Shown in pieces: positions 58,955-64,000 of a stretch of DNA of 64,000 nucleotides. Every line of letters begins with the position of its first letter. Positions within the stretch are counted from its first letter, which is position 1. Where the stretch lies: the NCBI GenBank assembly GCA_948329865.1, contig OX415254.1:88096033-88160032 (forward strand). Direction: 5' to 3'. The translations under genes were made by a program, and so were the position numbers. Source of the stretch: Linaria vulgaris (Eukaryota > Streptophyta > Magnoliopsida > Lamiales > Plantaginaceae). Below the pieces are notes generated by a model. The model had not been told where the DNA came from, made no database searches, and was given only the letters and a program-made list of their open reading frames with translations.

Positions 58955-61450
58955 CTATTCAATTTGCTCCATATGCCCCGGAGCCAAGGCTATTGCTGCA
59001 TTTTCTTCTGGTTGCTGCCGTGTTCGGAGCGAATTTACATAACACTTCCAACCTTCAATGTGATCTGCAATGACTTCTCCTGTGCCAGCAATGGTGGGGA
59101 ATTTTATCATCTGATGGTAGGTGGATGGTAGCGCTCGAAATGCATTCAAAGCCGGCCTTCCTATGATTCCGTTGTATGCAAAGTGCATGTCAACGATCAC
59201 ATAGTTTTCCAAAATCGTCGTTCTCTTTGGAGCTGTCCCCAATGAAGTTGGGAGCTTGATCATTCCTAGCGGCACTATTGCTGGACCTCCAAAACCATGA
59301 AGTGACGTTCTCACCGGTTGTAGTGCCTGGTTGTTCAATCCCATTTTGAGCAACGTAGAGTTGAACAGTATATTTACAGAACTCCCATGATCCACAAGCA
59401 TTTTGGTGACTCCGAAATTAGCTATATCAACAGTTATTACCAAAGGGCAATTTAAATCTGACATCTGCATAGCTTGTGCACTTAGTTTCCGTAAGTCTGC
59501 AGTGGAGAAAATGATCTCTTCGTGTGGCATTTCTTCGATTCTCAGCATATTGGCCATATGAACATAATTATCTGCTTCAATACACCTTGTGATCTTTCTA
59601 CGGCCGTTGGTAGAATCTGCTCCTCCTGGTCCTCCTGCTATCATATTGATGATGCCCCTCCTGGTGTTTCCATCCTCAATCTGGGGATACTGAAAAATTT
59701 GCGGTTCATCGATTGCCCTCTGCTTATCTTTCCTAGGAGATGGAGTTCTCTTACGGTTGGAATTGTTTTCTTGTTCTTGCACCTTCTTGACAAATTCCAC
59801 CAATTTCCCATCCTTTATCAACCGCTCAATCTCATCCTTTAAATTTATACATTCCTCTGTGTTGTGCCCCTTCTGATTGTGGTACTGGCAGAATTGATTT
59901 GAGTACATCGTAGCCTTGGATTCTCTCATCGGTCTGGGATCCTTTAACCATCCTTTTTTCTTTGCTGCCCCAAACACTGCCATAATGTGAGCATTCAATG
60001 GGGTGTACCTCCGAGGCGAACTGTCCCTTTTGTAATTTTTGTTCCTGTTGTTGCTGTTGTGGCGATTTTGATCTTCTCTACCTCTCTCCTTATCCCTTAC
60101 AGCCACATTGCTAGGAACTTTGGTTGCCATCATTTCCTCGAAATGAACCACATCTTGAGCTATCTTGTTTATTGCTTCAACGGTGGTGGGTTTTTGTTTG
60201 AGCAACTCACCACCAAACATAGTGTTTGTAGTTGCACGAAAAACTATACTTGCAACCATCTCTCCCGTCGGACTATCAATCCTTAGTAGCTCTGTATTGA
60301 AGCGTTTCATGAAGTCCCTCAAACTTTCATTAGCTTCTTGTTTCATCGTGTATAAGTGGGAGTGATCCAAAACTAGTCTAGACTGACTAGAAAACTGATC
60401 CTCGAACATCTTTCTCAACTGGGCATAACTCTCAATTTGCCCATGAGGTATTCGATTAAACCAATCAGCAGCCACTTCTGATAAAGTCGTTGCAAATATC
60501 CTGGCCTGCATATTGTCCCTGAAACCATAAAGGGATAACTTCCTGTCCAACTGAAAGAGGTGATCTCGGGGATCAGATTTTCCGTTGTATGTTTTTAATT
60601 CTGGGATTTTATCTCCTTGTCCTAGAATTTCCGACTCTATCTCCCGGCAAAAAGGACTGCGATTCAAAGAATTGTCCTCCCTTGCCGTTTGAGTCTCGGC
60701 TATTGCTTTCCCCTTTTCCAATCTTCCAACGTTCTTTCTTATTGTGTTATGCTTGCCGTGCAAATCAAGACCTTCTGGCTGTCTTTGGTCATCTCTACGC
60801 TTTCTTCTCCGCGATTCCTCTCTATGATCCTCTTCCTCATTCCTATCTCTCCTGGAATTACGGCTCTCCGACCGTCTTCCGTCTTCTCTCCTACTTCGTT
60901 CAGCAGCACATTCTGCCTTTCTTTCCTTTTGTATCTTCTCATGAGGCCTTTTCGATTGTATCTCTACAGATACCAGCTTCTTTCCTCGCTCTTCATGAAT
61001 TGATTTCCCTTTGCTGCCCATCCTTTCCGAAGTATGGTTACTTCTTCGGTCGTCTTGCTGTGACTCTTCCTTTTCCTTCCCTTTCTGCTTTCGGATAGCT
61101 GAACCTTGCTCTCTCAAATTCTCAGAATACTCAATAGGAGATGGTATCATAGTGGGTAATGCTGTAGGGAGCACCTCAGCCACGACCGCTTTAATCATTG
61201 CAAATAATTCACTTTTAAATTTATCTGGAATTGCAGCATTTGTCGCTGAAGCTCCACTCACCTCGGCTTCATTAATGGGTACCTTCTCAGCTTGAGGTCC
61301 TTGATTTTCTTTCCTAGCCGGAGTTGGTACCGCCGGTGGTAATGCTGATGGTCCAATTATATCTGGCATAACCCGCTCGGGTGTACCCGATTGTTCTTCT
61401 CCCGTATTACCTTCCAGAGCTCTACTCTTAGATCGAGTTATTCTAGTCAT
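58955..61450 (-). CDS. Ty3/gypsy (Tat-like) gag-protease, intact
   Basis: A single frame of 831 residues from ATG 61450, only 48 bp from the LTR. Residues 1-120 form a low-complexity leader. About 130-235 are strongly basic and Arg/Glu-rich. The retrotransposon gag domain is at about 280-445 (YNGKSDPRDHLFQLDRKL, ATTLSEVAADWFNRIP, FEDQFSSQSR, ESLRDFMKRF). A zinc knuckle of the Tat-type C-x2-H-x4-H-x4-C pattern, CQYHNQKGHNTEEC, lies near 521-534. The aspartic protease has LVDHGSSVNILF near 685-696, where most relatives have DTG or DSG. Catalytic Asp and Gly are kept but His at the middle position is unusual. Gag packages element RNA and protease matures the particle. No RT follows, so replication would need enzymes from a related element. 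Confidence 0.92.
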   Translation of the reverse strand: MTRITRSKSRALEGNTGEEQSGTPERVMPDIIGPSALPPAVPTPARKENQGPQAEKVPINEAEVSGASATNAAIPDKFKSELFAMIKAVVAEVLPTALPTMIPSPIEYSENLREQGSAIRKQKGKEKEESQQDDRRSNHTSERMGSKGKSIHEERGKKLVSVEIQSKRPHEKIQKERKAECAAERSRREDGRRSESRNSRRDRNEEEDHREESRRRKRRDDQRQPEGLDLHGKHNTIRKNVGRLEKGKAIAETQTAREDNSLNRSPFCREIESEILGQGDKIPELKTYNGKSDPRDHLFQLDRKLSLYGFRDNMQARIFATTLSEVAADWFNRIPHGQIESYAQLRKMFEDQFSSQSRLVLDHSHLYTMKQEANESLRDFMKRFNTELLRIDSPTGEMVASIVFRATTNTMFGGELLKQKPTTVEAINKIAQDVVHFEEMMATKVPSNVAVRDKERGREDQNRHNSNNRNKNYKRDSSPRRYTPLNAHIMAVFGAAKKKGWLKDPRPMRESKATMYSNQFCQYHNQKGHNTEECINLKDEIERLIKDGKLVEFVKKVQEQENNSNRKRTPSPRKDKQRAIDEPQIFQYPQIEDGNTRRGIINMIAGGPGGADSTNGRRKITRCIEADNYVHMANMLRIEEMPHEEIIFSTADLRKLSAQAMQMSDLNCPLVITVDIANFGVTKMLVDHGSSVNILFNSTLLKMGLNNQALQPVRTSLHGFGGPAIVPLGMIKLPTSLGTAPKRTTILENYVIVDMHFAYNGIIGRPALNAFRALPSTYHQMIKFPTIAGTGEVIADHIEGWKCYVNSLRTRQQPEENAAIALAPGHMEQIE

Positions 61451-61478
61451 ACTGCCTATAATGCTAATACAGTTTGTG

Positions 61479-61496
61479 TTCCCACAGACGGCGCCA
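61479..61496 (-). promoter_or_regulatory. primer-binding site of the young element
   Basis: TGGCGCCGTCTGTGGGAA on the - strand, one base after the LTR end. Identical to the site of the older element at 34993-35010. Confidence 0.85.
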
Positions 61497-61497
61497 A

Positions 61498-62168
61498 TGT
61501 TTTGGTCTTATTTCGTCACGGTAATAGAACACAATAATTGTACAAAATGAGATCAAACAATGCTATCCAATATTATTAACGGACTAGCTTGGTCCGGAAC
61601 ACGTAATACAAGCTTTCTAGACAGAATAATTAAATTACAATGTTAATGAAACGCATCGAATTTCAAGTATTCGATACTGACGTGTCGAATGAGAGTCGAT
61701 TCGATGCGGTACAATTGTCACCAACTGAAAAGCAATCTGAAAGGTATCGAATTCGATACGTGCTGTAGATGTCGAATTCGATGCGTATCAAGGTATCGAA
61801 CAAAGATACAATATTTCTGTGCGTGTCGAATTGAGCTTGATTCGATATGGGTCGTATCGAATGAGGATGGTTCGATGCTGACTGTACTAAGCTGGTTCAG
61901 TTCACGAAAAGTCCCTTTTGAACACAAGGGGACGGGCTATTTATAGAACCCGTCCCGTGGAGCCCACAATCCAATATAGTAATTCGTATCGAATCACTGT
62001 TGTTCGATACACGCATCGAATCCGGCGTATTCGATGCGCTGGTGGGCTGGCCCAGTTGGGAGAGCTTATACCGCTGATTCGATGCGCGCCTCGAATTCTC
62101 CCTATTCGATGCGCTTTTGGGCCGGCCCAATAACGTTATATTGGGCCAATCCTAAATTACACCCATCA
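61498..62168 (-). repeat. LTR (5' LTR in element orientation)
   Basis: Same length and apparently the same sequence as 53969-54639. Its TATA box is at 61937-61946 on the - strand, so transcription of gag would start inside this LTR and run leftward. Confidence 0.95.
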
Positions 62169-62173
62169 ATAAT

Positions 62174-62453
62174 ACAGAACGCGATTGACATGTGCATGAG
62201 TATGATATACAAAACGAAATTTCTAATAAAATAGGTAACGAATTAGCCACTTTACAGTTTCAAAGGTAAACCAAATGGCATGCAACTTAATTTTGAAAGC
62301 GAGAAGGTGAACTGCAAAATTATCTTGAGAATAAAATAATTCTTTATTTTGACCCCAAAACTTTCAAAACTAAAAAGGGCGGCACTTATGAACTACACAT
62401 TTCACCACTACAGTACAATATAAAACCCTTCACCTCCAAATTAGGGTTTTCAA
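62174..62453 (+). promoter_or_regulatory. upstream region of the F-box gene
   Basis: From about 62285 it matches the region upstream of the F-box pseudogene (about 41235 on). Young-element insertion lies only 280 bp upstream of the ATG. A TATA-like ATATAAAA at about 62418 is rather near the ATG, so the true start site is uncertain. Confidence 0.45.
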
Positions 62454-63662
62454 ATGGCCATGGCGAGCAGCGATTACTGTTACATTTCGGAGCTTGAGAT
62501 CTCTCTTTTACATGAAATCTTCTTTAAACTCCCGATCAAATGCGTGTCTCTATGCAAGTGTGTTTCCCCGGAATGGAACAGCCTCCTTTCGAACCCTAGC
62601 TTCTCCGACGGTTACGCCGCAAAATCCACCGTTACCGCACTTTTATGCCGCAGTGGTCCCGATCCAGCGCATTTTGTTCCCGACGCTTTCAATTTGGTTG
62701 AAATTTGTGACAATGGGGATGCCATTGAGTCACGCATTGTGCTGAAACTACCCGATCCGCCGCAAAGCTCGCTCTTGTGTTTAGTTGGCTCGTCCAATGG
62801 CCTTCTCTGTATGATATTTCATGAGTATTTGTATGACTCTGTTTTCATTACTAATCCGCTTTCGGGAGATACGATTGAGGTTCCTAAACATCGGGGCGTT
62901 CGAGGAGCAAACAAAGTAGATTTTCAGTTTGGATTTAGTTTGAAAGAGAAAAAGTTCAAGGTGCTAAAATTTGCTTATAAGTCTTTTAGTGATTGTAGTC
63001 CTAGTGGATGCGAGATTCTCACGGTTGGGGTTGATGATAGTTGGAGGACTTTGCCTCATTCCTTTGTAGGTTTACCTATGGGTTATGATTTTGTTGCTCT
63101 TGATGATGGATTCCTTTACTGGGTTCCCCGTGTGATGGGTCCTCACTGTCAGGACTTTATACAGACCTTCAATCTTGCGGAGGAAAAGTTTGGCAGAATT
63201 GCGTTACCTCCGAGCTTGTCGCTAGATCTTGAACTAATGAATTCGGTTGCATTTGACAATCAGCTTTGTTATGTTGAATATTCTGTTCGGTCCGAAATTT
63301 CAATATGGAAACTTACAAGAAAATCGGTCGTTGAGTCCTCCTGGACCAAAGTTGTCATCTCGACTAGCTGGTTACCAGTTGAAAAGGAAGATTTTTGCTT
63401 CTTTCCAGTCACATCGTTAAAGAATGGTGAAATGCTTTTTCAATATGCGGATGACTCCCTCGTCTCGTGTAATATTGAGCAGAAGAGATGCTCAGAAATC
63501 AAGCTTAACGGTGATGGAAGGTGTTCGGTGCCCGGATATACTCCAAGCTTTTCGACGCGGGTTGCACAAGTAATTGAAAGGGAACAAGGCCTTTTGTCGC
63601 CTGCTGATGCAAAAATAAATGTAAAGGCGACGGAGTACCGTGAATGTCCACCAATAGAATAG
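62454..63662 (+). CDS. F-box protein with F-box-associated interaction domain
   Basis: An intronless frame of 402 residues. The F-box is at about 12-55 (ISELEISLLHEIFFKLPIKC, VSLCKCVSPEWNSLLSNPSF), where it would bind the SKP1 adaptor of an SCF ubiquitin ligase. The remainder follows the F-box-associated (FBA type 1) pattern: LVGSSNGLLC at about 108-117, FITNPLSGDTIEVPKHR, FGFSLKEKKFKVLKF, and a C-terminal WKLTRKSVVESSWTKVVIS segment. Length and layout fit the CPR1-like plant family that selects substrates for degradation. The substrate is unknown. A second ATG at 62460 is equally possible. The gene is intact, whereas its close paralogue at 41427-47506 is dead. Confidence 0.85.
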   Translation: MAMASSDYCYISELEISLLHEIFFKLPIKCVSLCKCVSPEWNSLLSNPSFSDGYAAKSTVTALLCRSGPDPAHFVPDAFNLVEICDNGDAIESRIVLKLPDPPQSSLLCLVGSSNGLLCMIFHEYLYDSVFITNPLSGDTIEVPKHRGVRGANKVDFQFGFSLKEKKFKVLKFAYKSFSDCSPSGCEILTVGVDDSWRTLPHSFVGLPMGYDFVALDDGFLYWVPRVMGPHCQDFIQTFNLAEEKFGRIALPPSLSLDLELMNSVAFDNQLCYVEYSVRSEISIWKLTRKSVVESSWTKVVISTSWLPVEKEDFCFFPVTSLKNGEMLFQYADDSLVSCNIEQKRCSEIKLNGDGRCSVPGYTPSFSTRVAQVIEREQGLLSPADAKINVKATEYRECPPIE

Positions 63663-64000
63663 TAGGTTTCGACGAATTTTGAGGTAAGAGCTTTATCTTT
63701 CTTCTAGTACCGCGTTTCTCTTTAATTTCTCATGGTACAACTTTATGTTTGTGCGCGCCTGTTTCATTTGGTACTTTTAACAGAAAGTATGTTTAGTTAC
63801 ATGTCATTTTTTAAGCCTAAAATTCTTTTGGGCATATTGATTAAAACGACAAACTTAATGGACATTTTTAATAATTCGTCCTATAATGTATTCACACCTA
63901 GAAGTGTTGTATAAGGAGGGGGTGTGACTAGGTCTTCACATTTTCTGTTGCTTTGAATTTTGAAAGGATTCTTTAGATGGCCAAAATTTTGAGAAATATT
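63663..64000. other. downstream region, no gene seen
   Basis: 3' flank of the F-box gene. The frame at 63732-63914 has no motif. Confidence 0.5.

Larger units (their letters stand above)
53969..62168 (-). mobile_element. young non-autonomous Ty3/gypsy element: gag-protease plus convergent antisense gene
   Basis: Two 671-bp LTRs that look identical (53969-54639 and 61498-62168) are flanked by ATAAT at 53964-53968 and 62169-62173. The - strand orientation follows from the primer-binding site at 61479-61496 and the purine tract CCAAACTGGGGGGACTATA at 54658-54640. The sense strand encodes gag and protease in one intact frame and no RT, RNase H or integrase. The antisense strand carries an intact spliced gene next to the purine tract. 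A 59-bp repeat lies between them. Extra antisense ORFs and 3' tandem repeats are known from the Tat lineage (Ogre, Retand, Grande), to which the gag-protease and primer site point. Confidence 0.92.

Noticed and set aside
60589..61098. + strand frame of 169 codons, hydrophobic
   Set aside because: It is the complement of the Arg/Glu-rich part of gag and has no support of its own.
1..64000. Bacterial-style operons, phage or CRISPR content
   Set aside because: Introns, plant gene families and plant transposons throughout show nuclear plant DNA.

Overview
The window is nuclear DNA of a flowering plant, most likely a eudicot. The signs are split genes with GT-AG introns, a 276-residue plant-type pyrroline-5-carboxylate reductase in seven exons, a plant GUX-type glycosyltransferase, a plant F-box gene, and dense layers of plant transposons. 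The species cannot be named from what is visible.

Only three ordinary host genes look intact. A two-exon GT8 glycosyltransferase (GUX4/5-like, + strand, 932-3121) and a seven-exon P5CR (- strand, 3648-6347) face each other tail to tail at the left end. A single-exon F-box gene (+ strand, 62454-63662) lies at the right end. A dead paralogue of the F-box gene at 41427-47506 is split by a Copia element.

Most of the remainder is nested mobile DNA. In order: a small hAT-like element (7174-9961, 8-bp target duplication) containing a Harbinger-type insert (8067-9733); a large decayed PIF/Harbinger element (12348-21213, TTA duplication) carrying a transposase, two Myb/SANT-like genes and a 5'-truncated LINE; a MITE (21588-22397); a near full-length, frame-broken L1-type LINE on the - strand (about 22640-28500); a Ty3/gypsy-like element without gag or pol (29695-35954); a Copia remnant (about 38541-41110); the Copia element in the F-box pseudogene (42433-47300); a cluster of MITEs and a LINE tail (48559-50605); two further inverted-repeat elements (52652-53673); and a young Ty3/gypsy element (53969-62168).

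The young element is the most notable object. It has two 671-bp LTRs that look identical, an ATAAT target duplication, and an intact 831-codon gag-protease frame on its sense (-) strand. There is no reverse transcriptase or integrase. Convergent to gag-protease is a complete four-coding-exon gene on the antisense (+) strand, 717 residues, with its own TATA box and probable 5'-UTR introns. A 59-bp tandem repeat separates the two genes. About fifteen related palindromes (arms like CGCATCGAAT / ATTCGATGCG, mostly 7-8 nt spacers) fill the LTRs and the promoter and first intron of the antisense gene. The older element at 29695-35954 has the same primer-binding site and decayed pieces of a comparable layout, so the arrangement may be a recurring element design.
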